Positions 51,275 through 61,031 of a stretch of DNA of 64,000 nucleotides are shown in pieces. The stretch comes from Bacteroidota bacterium (GTDB lineage Bacteria > Bacteroidota > Ignavibacteria > UBA10030 > UBA8401), in the NCBI GenBank assembly GCA_021796215.1, contig JAJYOK010000002.1, forward strand, positions 62,001 through 126,000, given 5' to 3'. Both the position numbers and the translations under genes were made by a program. The stretch's first letter is position 1; every line of letters begins with the position of its first letter. Below the pieces are notes generated by a model. It was not told the origin of the DNA. It made no database searches and was given only the letters and a program-made list of their open reading frames with translations.

Positions 51275-52633
51275 TTATTCCACCAAAATATCTTTGTTCA
51301 TCAAAGTAATCTTCGCATTCGGATCCATGTTCTTCAAAATTGAAGTGATGCGGCGGGCATCTCCGTAAAACACCATTGTCATGTTTTCCGGATCGAATAC
51401 TTCACTGATCGTTTTTTTTGCGGTTTGGAGATTCACAGCGTCAATACGTTTGTAATAACTTTCCTGATCCAGAATCGGAACTCCGTAGCGATCGCGGTTA
51501 ACTTCGCTTGACAATTTATATTTCAAATCAAGCTGGTATGCATAGCGATTCTTAAACGCTGCATTCCGATGCGAAAGCCTTTCCTGGAATTCTTTATCTT
51601 CCGGAAAATCATGAATGAGCTGCTTCATTGCCGGAATGAGTTTTTCAGACGATGTTGCTGCCGGGTCGGAATAGAATCCGATTCTGCCGTGTCGTATCGT
51701 CGGCTGCATAATAAATCCGTACGCGCCATAGCACCAGCCATTCTTATTCCGCAGCACATCGAACAGCAATCCTTCGAAGCTGCCGAGCGCGTCAACTACA
51801 AGCTGAAGATCAAAGCGGCGGTCGTCATTGGCAGAAATTCCGCGCTGCGTCCAAATGAAGCGGTCGTTCGTTGCATCGCGCGAGTCAACGATATACGCTT
51901 CAAGTCCGTGCGATTCGCGAAAAGGAGCTTCAGGCTTCAACGCGAATCCGTCCGTTTGCCTGTTGCGCGTAAACGCTGACAACTTGCCGGAAATTTCTTC
52001 TTGCGGCAAATCAGAAATGCAGGTAAAATAAAGAACACGTGTGCCGCAGACAGCCGAGAAAAAATTCACGACATCATTGCGCGCGACCGCATTCACACCT
52101 TTGCGCGATCCGATCTTCCCTAACCGCGTTCCGTTGAACAACACATACTGGTTTCCCGCATTGAGCACACGTTCCGGTTCCTGTAAAGCAGCTTCCATTT
52201 GATTCAATTCCTGTTTCTTCACAAGATCAAGTTCGTCGTTCGGGAATGACACCTCGTTCATCACCGTGTGTACCAATACGAGCACTTCATCTAAATTTTT
52301 TGTAAAGCAGGAAATATTGACTGCAAAATCTGTTTCCGAAACTGCCGCGTTAACATCGGCACCGAGAAGCTCGAATTTTTTTGAAATTTCTTCGCGTGAC
52401 ATTGCCGCCGTTCCGCGGAACAGCATTTTCGCCGTCATGCGTGCAAGTCCGGCTTTTGCTTCCGCTTCCTGCTGAATGCCGCCGCCATGAAACACCAGCG
52501 ACAACGAGGTCATCGGCACGCGCAAATCCTGCTGGTAATACAAATGATGATTTACAACGGCGTCAATCCCGCCTGCGGTGCCATGTCCCATTTCTTTTGT
52601 CCTTAATATATCTGTTGCTTCTGCAGCTGTCAT
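51275..52633 (-). CDS. M16-family peptidase-like subunit lacking the zinc motif
   Basis: The 452-residue protein has the M16 fold (TSLSLVFHGGGIQQEAEAKAGLARMTAKMLFRG) but GLARMTAKM stands where the active subunit has HxxEH, so it cannot bind zinc in the usual way. The neighbouring gene upstream encodes the HxxEH partner; such pairs form heterodimers. ATG at 52633 is preferred over a TTG at 52648. The gap to the partner gene is 27 bp. Confidence 0.88.
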   Translation of the reverse strand: MTAAEATDILRTKEMGHGTAGGIDAVVNHHLYYQQDLRVPMTSLSLVFHGGGIQQEAEAKAGLARMTAKMLFRGTAAMSREEISKKFELLGADVNAAVSETDFAVNISCFTKNLDEVLVLVHTVMNEVSFPNDELDLVKKQELNQMEAALQEPERVLNAGNQYVLFNGTRLGKIGSRKGVNAVARNDVVNFFSAVCGTRVLYFTCISDLPQEEISGKLSAFTRNRQTDGFALKPEAPFRESHGLEAYIVDSRDATNDRFIWTQRGISANDDRRFDLQLVVDALGSFEGLLFDVLRNKNGWCYGAYGFIMQPTIRHGRIGFYSDPAATSSEKLIPAMKQLIHDFPEDKEFQERLSHRNAAFKNRYAYQLDLKYKLSSEVNRDRYGVPILDQESYYKRIDAVNLQTAKKTISEVFDPENMTMVFYGDARRITSILKNMDPNAKITLMNKDILVE

Positions 52634-52660
52634 AAATATTTTCTGCAACGAATACCGAAA

Positions 52661-53986
52661 TTAATTTTTGTTCTCCGGACGCAAATACACAGTCGTTGCT
52701 TTAGCGTCAAGAATGTACTGTGCGACGACGCGCCGGACATCATCTTTTGTTACCTTATCAATACGATCAAGCGCTCTAATTTGAAATGAAAGATCGTTCG
52801 CGTTGATAAAGCTGTCGCCCAGCAATCGGGCGAGCGCTGCCGGTGTTGTTGCCGCACGATAAATTTCTCTTTGCAAATTATTTTTTGCAATAAGAATCTG
52901 TTCGTCACTGATCGCACCTTCGGCAAGTTCTTTCACCGAAGCATTAAAAATGTTCTCGACATCATCAAACGATTCTCCGCTCGCAAGCTGCGCGAAGAAT
53001 TCAAATGTCCCTTCATCTTTTGAGTTATACGCATCAGCAGCAACCGACGTCACTTTTGCTTTATTCAGTAAACGTTCATTCAAGAGGGCGCTTTTACCGG
53101 AGGTAAGAAGCCTGCCCACCATTGCAAGCGCGGGATAATCAGGATGTTCCATCTTCGGAATGTGCCACACCTTCGCGATCATGGCCGTTTGTGCTTTCGG
53201 ATGCGTTATCGCTGCTATGCGGTCTTCGCTCTGCACCGGCTCGGAAACTACATTACGTTTCTTCGGTTCGGAAGGCTCCATTGCACCGTAACGGTCAGCA
53301 ATCGAAGCCATCACTGCTTCCGGCTGCACATCGCCAACAACAATAATAAGCGCATTGTTTGGTGTATAGAAAGTACGATAAAAATCCTGTGCCTCTTCCA
53401 CAGTAAAATTCTTGATCGTTTCTGCCTCACCGATTGTGGAATACTTGTAATTATGTTTTGTGTACGCCAGCTTGTATACTTCTTCCCACAAAAAACGATT
53501 CGGATCGTCCAGCCCGCGGTTTCGTTCCGTGAGTACAGCGCCTTTTTCCGTTTCAAACATGGAGGAATCAATCATCAAATTCGTCATACGATCCGATTCT
53601 AAATCCGTCGCAAGGTCAATCTTGGAATTAGGGAATGTAAAGAAATAAACAGTTTGGTCGCGTGAAGTATAAGCGTTCAGTCCCGTGCCGCCGTTGGAGT
53701 TGACGATGCGGTCAAACTCACCCATCTCGCGGCGCGATGTTTTCCGAAACATCATGTGCTCGAACAAATGCGCCAGCCCCTGATGCCCCGCGGGTTCATC
53801 TGCCGAACCGGTTTTGAACCACGTTTGATAACTGAAGATCGGTGTCGTGTTATCAACAACAATGGCGACCTGCAAGCCGTTCGGCAATTCATAATGTTCG
53901 ATGGTCAGATTGCCAAGCAGATTGATTTCTTTCAGCCGACGATACTGTGTGAATGTTTGCATTTCCAAAGTTCTTTGTTGTGTCAT
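52661..53986 (-). CDS. M16-family zinc peptidase, catalytic subunit
   Basis: The 441-residue protein has the inverted zinc motif in GLAHLFEHMMFRKTSRREMGEF (HxxEH) and a downstream Glu in FETEKGAVLTERNRGLDDP, with R/Y-containing C-terminal domain. No signal peptide is visible, so it appears cytoplasmic. It probably degrades peptides together with the inactive subunit encoded next to it. Confidence 0.92.
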   Translation of the reverse strand: MTQQRTLEMQTFTQYRRLKEINLLGNLTIEHYELPNGLQVAIVVDNTTPIFSYQTWFKTGSADEPAGHQGLAHLFEHMMFRKTSRREMGEFDRIVNSNGGTGLNAYTSRDQTVYFFTFPNSKIDLATDLESDRMTNLMIDSSMFETEKGAVLTERNRGLDDPNRFLWEEVYKLAYTKHNYKYSTIGEAETIKNFTVEEAQDFYRTFYTPNNALIIVVGDVQPEAVMASIADRYGAMEPSEPKKRNVVSEPVQSEDRIAAITHPKAQTAMIAKVWHIPKMEHPDYPALAMVGRLLTSGKSALLNERLLNKAKVTSVAADAYNSKDEGTFEFFAQLASGESFDDVENIFNASVKELAEGAISDEQILIAKNNLQREIYRAATTPAALARLLGDSFINANDLSFQIRALDRIDKVTKDDVRRVVAQYILDAKATTVYLRPENKN

Positions 53987-54062
53987 AAATTCAGCCGCCG
54001 TTTAAGAAAAGAACGCTACGACCGCAATTGTATTTCTAACACACTAACGATGAAGTTTGTTC

Positions 54063-54096
54063 AAAAAAAAGGCCGAAGCGGGGCTTCGACCTTTTT
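54063..54096. terminator. Terminator downstream of M28 peptidase gene
   Basis: Eight A residues, a stem GGCCGAAGC/GCTTCGACC with one mismatch, and five T residues lie 31 bp after the stop of the leftward peptidase gene and before the M16 gene. Confidence 0.88.
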
Positions 54097-54126
54097 CATT
54101 TTCTCTCTGTCACTGTGGCTGACCGG

Positions 54127-55572
54127 CTACAGCCCTTCTTCAGAAATGAAATACGCCAGTGAAGCCATCGCAATGGCGCCAAGCTCAAGTTCGCGCGAGT
54201 TTACGTTTGCCAGCACGTCTTTATCCGAATGATGGTAATCGAAGTATCGCTGATTTGACGGAACAAGTCCGATAAGAGCGGCACCCTTATCCTTCAAATA
54301 AGAAATATCTTCGCCGCCTCCGCCTCTGCGAATCGAGCAAATATCCGTCGGTTCAAGTAACGACGCCCACGATGCAATTTTCTGAAATACGGAAGAATCC
54401 GCTGAAACACCGAACGCACGAGGATCAAATCCACCGGCATCGGATTCGATAGCGGCGACTGCTTTTTCATTCGCGGGAAGCTGTGCGGCATATCCCTCGC
54501 CGCCGCGCGAACCGTTTTCTTCATTCATGAACAACACAACGCGAATCGTGCGCTTCGGTTTCAATCCAAGTTCTTTGATAAGCCGCAGCGCTTCGATGGA
54601 CTGTGTAACTCCTACGCCGTCATCGTGTGCACCTTTGCCTTTGTCCCAGCTATCAAGATGGCCGCCCATCACAATAACTTCGTTTGGAAATTCAGTGCCG
54701 GGAAGTTCGCCGATCACGTTTGCAGATTTTACATCGGAAAGAGTTTTACAATCCAGCGCAAAATGAACACGCAGGTGCGGATTGCGTTTCAGGTTATCAC
54801 TTAATCTGTTTGCGGCAACAGTGCTTAATGCCGCTGTCGGCACTTTGGGAATTGAATCCCGATAATACATCACACCGGTGTGCGGAACATTGTCAACAAC
54901 AAGCGTCATCGAACGAATAAGCGCACCAACGCCGCCCACACTCGCCGCAGCAGACGCGCCTCCTCCGCGCTGATCAACCGCTCCGCCGTACGCAGCAAAT
55001 GTCGAAACCAATGTCGGGTCCATCGGCCGATTAAAGAAAATAATTTTTCCCTTTGCCTCCGGGCCAAGTGCTTTCGCTTCTGCGAGCGAATGCACTTCAA
55101 TGACTTCAGCAGTGATACCCTTCTTCGGCGTTGCAATACTTCCTCCCAGTGCGCATATCGCCAGAGGGATATTCTTTCTTCCTTTTCTGCCGACAATCCA
55201 TGCTTTTTCAACCTTTCCGCGCACCCAATGCGGCACCATCACATTCTGCAGCCGCACATTTTGGAAGCCGAGCTTTTCCATCAAATTTTTTCCCCATGTG
55301 ACTGCTTTCGCCGCTTGCGGCGATCCGCTCAACCTGCCGCCGATCTTTCCCGTCAGTTCAGCAAGATTTTTGTACGCTTGCTGCTCGGTCAAACCCTTTT
55401 TGACCAGAGACGAAACGATGTCGCTGTACGACGACATCGGATTAGTTACCGTAACCTCCGCAGCGGCTTTCGCGGTGTGCCGCTGCTGCGCAAATGCAGC
55501 TGTCGAAAAGAATGGAACATCAAGCCAAAGGTAAGACAGTGCAACAATTGTTACACAACTTTTTCGAAGCAT
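54127..55572 (-). CDS. Secreted M28-family aminopeptidase/carboxypeptidase Q-like
   Basis: The 481-residue protein starts with a signal sequence (IVALSYLWLDVPFFSTAAFAQ). A PA-like insert (about 120-250) interrupts the catalytic domain. Zinc ligands are seen in VIVMGGHLDSWDKGKGAHDDGVG (His, Asp), FMNEENGSRGGEGY (Glu pair) and AIESDAGGFDP, and the last His is in RYFDYHHSDKDVL. It degrades peptides in the periplasm or outside the cell. Transcription probably ends at the hairpin at 54063. Confidence 0.93.
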   Translation of the reverse strand: MLRKSCVTIVALSYLWLDVPFFSTAAFAQQRHTAKAAAEVTVTNPMSSYSDIVSSLVKKGLTEQQAYKNLAELTGKIGGRLSGSPQAAKAVTWGKNLMEKLGFQNVRLQNVMVPHWVRGKVEKAWIVGRKGRKNIPLAICALGGSIATPKKGITAEVIEVHSLAEAKALGPEAKGKIIFFNRPMDPTLVSTFAAYGGAVDQRGGGASAAASVGGVGALIRSMTLVVDNVPHTGVMYYRDSIPKVPTAALSTVAANRLSDNLKRNPHLRVHFALDCKTLSDVKSANVIGELPGTEFPNEVIVMGGHLDSWDKGKGAHDDGVGVTQSIEALRLIKELGLKPKRTIRVVLFMNEENGSRGGEGYAAQLPANEKAVAAIESDAGGFDPRAFGVSADSSVFQKIASWASLLEPTDICSIRRGGGGEDISYLKDKGAALIGLVPSNQRYFDYHHSDKDVLANVNSRELELGAIAMASLAYFISEEGL

Positions 55573-55603
55573 CGTTGCTTCCCTCCTCGTTAAAATGATT
55601 TGC

Positions 55604-56116
55604 TCAGGTGAGATTCTTCTTCAACTTTTTATAGAGAGAACGCATTTCTTCAGATACCAATTTTACATCGGCAAGCACCGGCATAAAATTCGTGTCGCCG
55701 TTCCAACGCGGAACAATGTGAAAATGAATATGCTGGTCAATTCCTGCGCCGGCAACTCGTCCCACATTCGCACCGATATTGAAACCTTGCGGCGCAATCG
55801 TTTTCTTCAATAACGAAAGCATTGCAGAAATTGTTTTCATGATATCGGCATGTTCTTTCACCGAAAGTTCGCCAAAGTCGGGAATGTGACGGTACGGAAT
55901 CACCAGCAGATGTCCGCTGTTGTAGGGATACAAATTCATCATCACAAAACAGTGAGTGCTTCGGGAAAGGATGAAATGATGCGCATCCCGATTGGAAATC
56001 CCTTTGTGATTATCATTCACCGCGTCACAAAAAACACACGCGTTCTCATCCTTCAATTTCTTATTGGAAAACGTGGCGATGTATTGCGAGCGCCACGGGG
56101 AGAAAAGCCGTTCCAT
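55604..56116 (-). CDS. HIT-family hydrolase (Ap4A-type)
   Basis: The 170-residue protein has the histidine triad in AGAGIDQHIHFHIVPRW and the N-terminal zinc-type segment ENACVFCDAVND, as in bacterial HIT hydrolases that act on dinucleoside polyphosphates or nucleotide conjugates. ATG at 56116 (start of MERLFSPWRSQYI) matches the usual N-terminus of this group; an in-frame ATG at 56260 adds 48 unconserved residues. Confidence 0.88.
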   Translation of the reverse strand: MERLFSPWRSQYIATFSNKKLKDENACVFCDAVNDNHKGISNRDAHHFILSRSTHCFVMMNLYPYNSGHLLVIPYRHIPDFGELSVKEHADIMKTISAMLSLLKKTIAPQGFNIGANVGRVAGAGIDQHIHFHIVPRWNGDTNFMPVLADVKLVSEEMRSLYKKLKKNLT

Positions 56117-56561
56117 GAGAATGTCTTTCAATTTTGATTTCAGCCGAAGACTGATCAGCCTCAAGCTGAATTGAATATAGCGATTCAGCACCGTAAAATA
56201 CAAGCTGCGAATCAGACTGATGTTCCTTAATAACATTAATCCGTAAAAACCACTTGTCACCCGTACGAGTATTAACTTTACATCCGTCGTTTCTGTGAGT
56301 TGCGGTCACCATATTAATGTAGGACGCATCGTTAAAAATATGTAGACACAAAATTACATTGTTGAGCCGATTGTATTTTTCCTTCTGCATTCCTATCCTT
56401 CTCCATGATTAAGCACGTTAACAGTCTCCCGAACAAGAAGAGCGCTCTTATGCATTTCCCGCCGTTCACAAGCGGCAGCCAAAACTCGACTATTGTGTGA
56501 ATTATTTTTTAATTCCGTTTTAACCGCGGAATCAATCATACTCAATGAGGAGGAATGTATC
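56117..56561. other. Intergenic region, no gene seen
   Basis: About 445 bp separate the divergent HIT and nucleotidyltransferase genes. TAATTTTG on the minus strand (56356-56349) could be a -7 element, without a clear -33 partner. GAGGAGGAATG at 56547-56557 is the ribosome site of the right-hand gene. I see no RNA gene or repeat here. Confidence 0.5.
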
Positions 56562-57701
56562 ATGGCAATCGAACTTTGGCCAAGAAACTCGAGTCGCTTC
56601 GCCGATAACTATTGGGGAATTATTCTTGCGGGGGGAGACGGAAAACGCCTCGAACATTTTCTAAAAACTGAATTCGGACTGAATCGCCCGAAACAGTTCT
56701 GCACAATAATCGGCAGGCGTTCGATGCTCAGACACACTATTGACAGAGTATCTCCTTTCATTCCGAATTCCCGCCTCCTCACGGTAATTTCCCGGCGGCA
56801 TCTTTCCTACGCAATGGCGGATTTATATGATAGGGACCCGAAAACCGTTGTGACTGTTCCGTTCAATTGTGAAACAGCGCCGAGCATTCTTCTTCCGCTG
56901 TTGAGCATCAATAATACAAACCCTAACGCTATCGTCACCGTCTTTCCTTCCGACCATTTCATACTTGAAGAAGAACGCTTCATGGAATATGTGAAGGCAG
57001 CGTGCAACTTCGTTAACAAACAGCCGGAGTTTCTGGCAACGCTGGGCATTGTGCCGAACAGCCCGCAGAAAGGATATGGATGGATTGAGAAGGGAGATTT
57101 GCTTCACAGCGAAGTGGAACATCACGCCGAAGGCATGGGAGAAAAGCGGGCTTTCAGAATTAAAAAATTTTGGGAGAAGCCGGATGAAGAACTTACGCAG
57201 TATCTTCACACACGCGGCTGCTTGTGGAACACGATGACGCTGATCGGAACAGCGGCGACATTCATACGCCTGTTTAAGGAATGCACTCCTGAAATATTTT
57301 CATCATTTCAGCGCATTTGGAATGACATCGGCACATTCCGTGAATCGGAAACGACCTATGAAGTATTCAGAACACTGCCGAGCGTCAATTTTTCACACGC
57401 GGTGCTGGAACGAGTTCCGCATCGCCTCTGCGTTCTTCCTGTGAACGGCGTGTACTGGAGCGACTGGGGAGATGAGAACCGCATCCGGTGCGACCTTGCG
57501 CGGCTTGCACAATACAAACGTGGCGTCCACCCAAGCACAATTGAAAATACGGAATGCCGCGTTGAGAACAGCCCCAAGGATGTTTTCAACAACAATAAAG
57601 AAGATATTGCAGAGCCACTTCCGTCTTTGGAACAAACTTCAATTTTACAACAGATTGAAAATCCCCTTGGTACACAAGACAAAGAATTTTCTTTTTCCTA
57701 A
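56562..57701 (+). CDS. Mannose-1-phosphate guanylyltransferase-like nucleotidyltransferase
   Basis: The 379-residue protein has the sugar-nucleotide transferase start YWGIILAGGDGKRLEHF, RPKQFCTIIGRRSML, FPSDHFILEEERF, GYGWIEKG and FWEKPDEEL, in the order seen in ManC/GMP enzymes. It would make GDP-mannose or a related activated sugar. The ATG at 56562 follows GAGGAGGAATG. The C-terminal 60 residues are polar and unlike the family. The genuine sugar is uncertain. Confidence 0.85.
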   Translation: MAIELWPRNSSRFADNYWGIILAGGDGKRLEHFLKTEFGLNRPKQFCTIIGRRSMLRHTIDRVSPFIPNSRLLTVISRRHLSYAMADLYDRDPKTVVTVPFNCETAPSILLPLLSINNTNPNAIVTVFPSDHFILEEERFMEYVKAACNFVNKQPEFLATLGIVPNSPQKGYGWIEKGDLLHSEVEHHAEGMGEKRAFRIKKFWEKPDEELTQYLHTRGCLWNTMTLIGTAATFIRLFKECTPEIFSSFQRIWNDIGTFRESETTYEVFRTLPSVNFSHAVLERVPHRLCVLPVNGVYWSDWGDENRIRCDLARLAQYKRGVHPSTIENTECRVENSPKDVFNNNKEDIAEPLPSLEQTSILQQIENPLGTQDKEFSFS

Positions 57702-57812
57702 GTCCCGAAAAAATTCCTTCGGGAGAATGCCTTCGGCACTTATTGCAGTAAACTTAGAATTTATGTTGTAACGAACAGGCCCGAGCCATAAATATACTTC
57801 AAGAGGTGAGAG

Positions 57813-58145
57813 ATGAAACCAATATCAATCAACGACACAGACTTCACGCAGGAAGTCCTCAATGCTGACGAACTTGTCCTTGCCTATTTCTGGACGCCGC
57901 GGTCACATACGTGCCGTACAATTTCATCTATGCTCGAAGCCATTGGCGATCATTTCGATTGGGAACTCAAGATTGTCAAAGTTGACATCGAGTTAAATAA
58001 ACAAGCCGCAATGGATTTTGGCGTTGCATGGGTGCCGCAAATTCTTTTCTTCGCCGGAGGAAAAGTTGTGGAGCGGGAAGAAATAATTTCTTCAGAAGAG
58101 GAATTAGACGAGCGGGTGCAGCGGCTGCTTTCGGTGCAAGTGTAA
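57813..58145 (+). CDS. Thioredoxin-like protein with SxxC active site
   Basis: The 110-residue thioredoxin fold has LVLAYFWTPRSHTCRTISSML where thioredoxins have WCGPC; the first, nucleophilic Cys is Ser31 and only Cys34 remains. The cis-proline segment is present (VAWVPQILFFAGG), as is IVKVDIELNKQAAMDFGV. A redox disulfide reductase role is therefore doubtful; binding or monothiol chemistry are possible. It stands between the nucleotidyltransferase and dxr. Confidence 0.85.
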   Translation: MKPISINDTDFTQEVLNADELVLAYFWTPRSHTCRTISSMLEAIGDHFDWELKIVKVDIELNKQAAMDFGVAWVPQILFFAGGKVVEREEIISSEEELDERVQRLLSVQV

Positions 58146-58172
58146 AAAAGCCGGTGAAACAAGAAGCGTCAT

Positions 58173-58201
58173 CATCAAAAAACATTTACTGTTTTTTGAT
58201 G
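58173..58201 (+). terminator. Hairpin after thioredoxin-like gene
   Basis: CATCAAAAAAC-ATTTACT-GTTTTTTGATG is a perfect 11-bp stem 28 bp after the stop codon. The stem itself carries a T-run, so it may act as a terminator, although no free T-tract follows. Confidence 0.55.
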
Positions 58202-58383
58202 CTCCCCGGAGGAAAGGCAGTATTATTTTTGAGCATATGTGTTCAAAAACAAATCAACCTGCTTTAATAACTTCAATTTCACACCATTCGTTTTAACTTT
58301 CAATCAGCTATTTAGCTTACCTTGACTTCCAACCCATATTTAAGTACCTTTTTGTCAAAGTTTTCCCAGCAACAGCAGGTTTC

Positions 58384-59544
58384 ATGCTTCATTCTAAACC
58401 AAAAAACATCGCGATTCTCGGTTCTACGGGTTCCATCGGTAAAAACAGCTTAGAAGTAATTGCCAATTTTCCGGATCAGTTCAACGTCTCCTACCTCACC
58501 GTTCACAAGAATATTGACGCTCTTTGCGAGCAGATCAAACGCTTTCATCCGAAGGGCGTTGTCGTTCTGGATGAAAATTCGGCTGAGGTGTGTAAGAATC
58601 GTGTGAACGGAACAACGCAGGTTTTCCGCGGTGAAAAAGGATTGGAAGAAATCGTTCAGCGGGATGATGTGGATGTCGTCATCAGTTCACTCGTCGGCTT
58701 CGCAGGATTGAAACCGACAATCAGAGCAATTGAAGCCGGAAAAAAAATTGCGCTTGCCAATAAAGAAACGCTTGTTGTCGCCGGAGAAATTATTATGCGC
58801 CTCGTGAAAGAACACGGCGTAGAATTAATTCCGGTGGACAGCGAACACTCGGCAATTTTTCAATGCCTTGTTGGTGAATCAAACGCACAAATCGAAAAAA
58901 TTATTCTCACGGCATCCGGCGGGCCGTTTCGCACAAAATCGCTCGATGAATTGAAAAACGTCACCATTGCTCAGGCGCTGAATCACCCGAACTGGAAAAT
59001 GGGAAACAAGATTACGATTGATTCTGCAACATTGATGAACAAAGGACTCGAAGTGATCGAAGCGCACTGGCTGTTCGGACTGCCGGTTGAAAAGATTGAA
59101 GTCCTCATTCATCCGCAATCCATCATTCATTCCATGGTGGAATTTGTTGACGGCTCGGTCAAAGCGCAGCTTGGAATGCCGGATATGAAATTACCGATTC
59201 AATATGCGCTGACATATCCCGAGCGTATCAGCACACAAAATGTGCGGGTTGATTTCCCGAAATTACACGAACTGACATTTTTCGAACCGGACCCGGCACG
59301 TTTCAAATGTTTGCAGCTTGCGATGGACGCTCTTCACGAAGGCGGAACGATGCCGGCGGTGATGAACGCCGCAAATGAGATTGCCGTCGAAAAGTTTTTG
59401 AACGGAATGATCCCATTTCTCCAGATTCCCGAAATGATCGAACGTGTGATGGAGCGCCATTCACCGCGGCACTCTCCTGTCATAGATGATGTTATTGAAG
59501 CAGACGCAGACGCGCGCCGCTTTACTCAAGCGTTGTTGAATTAA
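58384..59544 (+). CDS. dxr: 1-deoxy-D-xylulose 5-phosphate reductoisomerase
   Basis: Dxr converts DXP to MEP with NADPH in isoprenoid synthesis. The 386 residues have AILGSTGSIGKNSLEVI, ALANKETLVVAGEI, PVDSEHSAIFQCL, LTASGGPFR, NHPNWKMGNKITIDSATLMNKGLEVIEA and HPQSIIHSMVEF. It is followed 38 bp later by rseP, a common pairing in bacteria. Confidence 0.97.
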   Translation: MLHSKPKNIAILGSTGSIGKNSLEVIANFPDQFNVSYLTVHKNIDALCEQIKRFHPKGVVVLDENSAEVCKNRVNGTTQVFRGEKGLEEIVQRDDVDVVISSLVGFAGLKPTIRAIEAGKKIALANKETLVVAGEIIMRLVKEHGVELIPVDSEHSAIFQCLVGESNAQIEKIILTASGGPFRTKSLDELKNVTIAQALNHPNWKMGNKITIDSATLMNKGLEVIEAHWLFGLPVEKIEVLIHPQSIIHSMVEFVDGSVKAQLGMPDMKLPIQYALTYPERISTQNVRVDFPKLHELTFFEPDPARFKCLQLAMDALHEGGTMPAVMNAANEIAVEKFLNGMIPFLQIPEMIERVMERHSPRHSPVIDDVIEADADARRFTQALLN

Positions 59545-59582
59545 GTAGTCCCAATTGCCGAACATAAAATAACTTTACTACA

Positions 59583-60899
59583 ATGCAATTACTCGACACC
59601 ATATTCTATTTTATCATCACCATCGGCGTGCTTGTTTTTGTTCACGAGCTTGGACATTTTCTCGCAGCCAAAGCATGCAAAATGCGCGTTGACAGATTCT
59701 CCATCGGCTTCCCGCCGCGCGCGTTCGGGAAAAAAATCGGCGAAACGGATTACTGCGTTTCGTGGATTCCGGTCGGCGGCTACGTGAAAATTGCCGGTAT
59801 GATAGATGAAAGCTTCGACACAGAATTTCTTAATCATGAACCGCAGCCGTGGGAATTCCGCGCGAAACCTGTTTGGCAGCGCATTATTGTGATTTGTGCC
59901 GGCGTGCTCATGAACATTTTCCTTGCTATTGGAATTTTTTGGGGAATCAATTTTGTGCAGGGCGAATATCACCGGCAAACGACCGAAATCGGTTATGTGG
60001 TCGCTCATAGTGCCGCACAGCAGCTCGGTTTCAAAGAGGGCGACAAGATTCTCTCCATCAATGGAGAAAAGATCGAACACTGGGATCAAATTCAAACCGC
60101 AATGTATGTAGATTTTGTTGGCGATGACCTCCAATGGACACTTAAACGGGATAACGCCACAACAACAGTGAATACTCCCCGTTCATCCATTCCCGATATT
60201 TCCGACGGGATGTTCGGCATTCTCCCAAATCAAACTGAAGCGGCAATTGTTGAAGTCTTAAAAGGAAAGCCTGCCGACAAAGCCGGATTTCTTCCGGGCG
60301 ATGTGATCCTTACGCTGAATCATTCTCCTATCATCAATCAATATCAAGCTACACAAATCATCAAAGCGAATCCCGGCAAAGCGATTGATGCCACAGTAAA
60401 GCGCGGCAGTGAAGTGAGGGATTTGACAGTTACGCCCGGCAGCGATGGACTCATCGGCGTTGGGCTCGAAAGCAAATATACCGGCCCGTTGCTTCATGTG
60501 AAATACGGTTTCTTCGAATCTTTTCCAAAAGGCGTGAGCGACGTGTACAATGCCACCACATTGTTTCTCCGCTCCATTTGGCAAATTGTCATCGGTAAAG
60601 CATCACTTTCAAAATCTGTCGGTGGACCTATAAAGATAGCACAGATTGCGACACGCACTGCCGAAATCGGTGTGGCAAGCTTTCTCGGGTTTATCGCACT
60701 ATTGAGCGTTAGCCTGGCGGTCATGAATATTCTTCCGTTTCCTGCACTCGACGGAGGACACCTTGCAATGCTCATTTATGAAGGAATCGTTGGAAAACCG
60801 ATACCGCAGCGGGTACAGCAAGGAATACAACAGGCAGGCGTGGTCTTACTGCTGACTTTTATGGCGTTTATCATTTACAACGACATTACCGGTTTTTAA
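59583..60899 (+). CDS. rseP: Site-2 zinc metalloprotease RseP
   Basis: RseP cleaves membrane-embedded anti-sigma factors and signal-peptide remnants. The 438 residues have the zinc motif VHELGHFLAAK (His21, Glu22, His25), a second motif NILPFPALDGGH near residue 390, four hydrophobic segments and two central PDZ domains (about 130-310). It is probably co-transcribed with dxr. Confidence 0.95.
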   Translation: MQLLDTIFYFIITIGVLVFVHELGHFLAAKACKMRVDRFSIGFPPRAFGKKIGETDYCVSWIPVGGYVKIAGMIDESFDTEFLNHEPQPWEFRAKPVWQRIIVICAGVLMNIFLAIGIFWGINFVQGEYHRQTTEIGYVVAHSAAQQLGFKEGDKILSINGEKIEHWDQIQTAMYVDFVGDDLQWTLKRDNATTTVNTPRSSIPDISDGMFGILPNQTEAAIVEVLKGKPADKAGFLPGDVILTLNHSPIINQYQATQIIKANPGKAIDATVKRGSEVRDLTVTPGSDGLIGVGLESKYTGPLLHVKYGFFESFPKGVSDVYNATTLFLRSIWQIVIGKASLSKSVGGPIKIAQIATRTAEIGVASFLGFIALLSVSLAVMNILPFPALDGGHLAMLIYEGIVGKPIPQRVQQGIQQAGVVLLLTFMAFIIYNDITGF

Positions 60900-61031
60900 A
60901 GGGCAGATGGTCCCTGTCTTAAAGATGGAGACTATCGCCTTCGTGATTTTCAACACAGCATTGTTTGTTGAAACTATTAGCTTGGAATTAGGATATTATC
61001 ATAATGTTTATAGCGTGAGGAGCGTTTATTT

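Noticed and set aside
54880-55593. Rightward open frame of 237 codons
   Set aside because: It is antisense to the M28 peptidase gene and has shadow-type composition.
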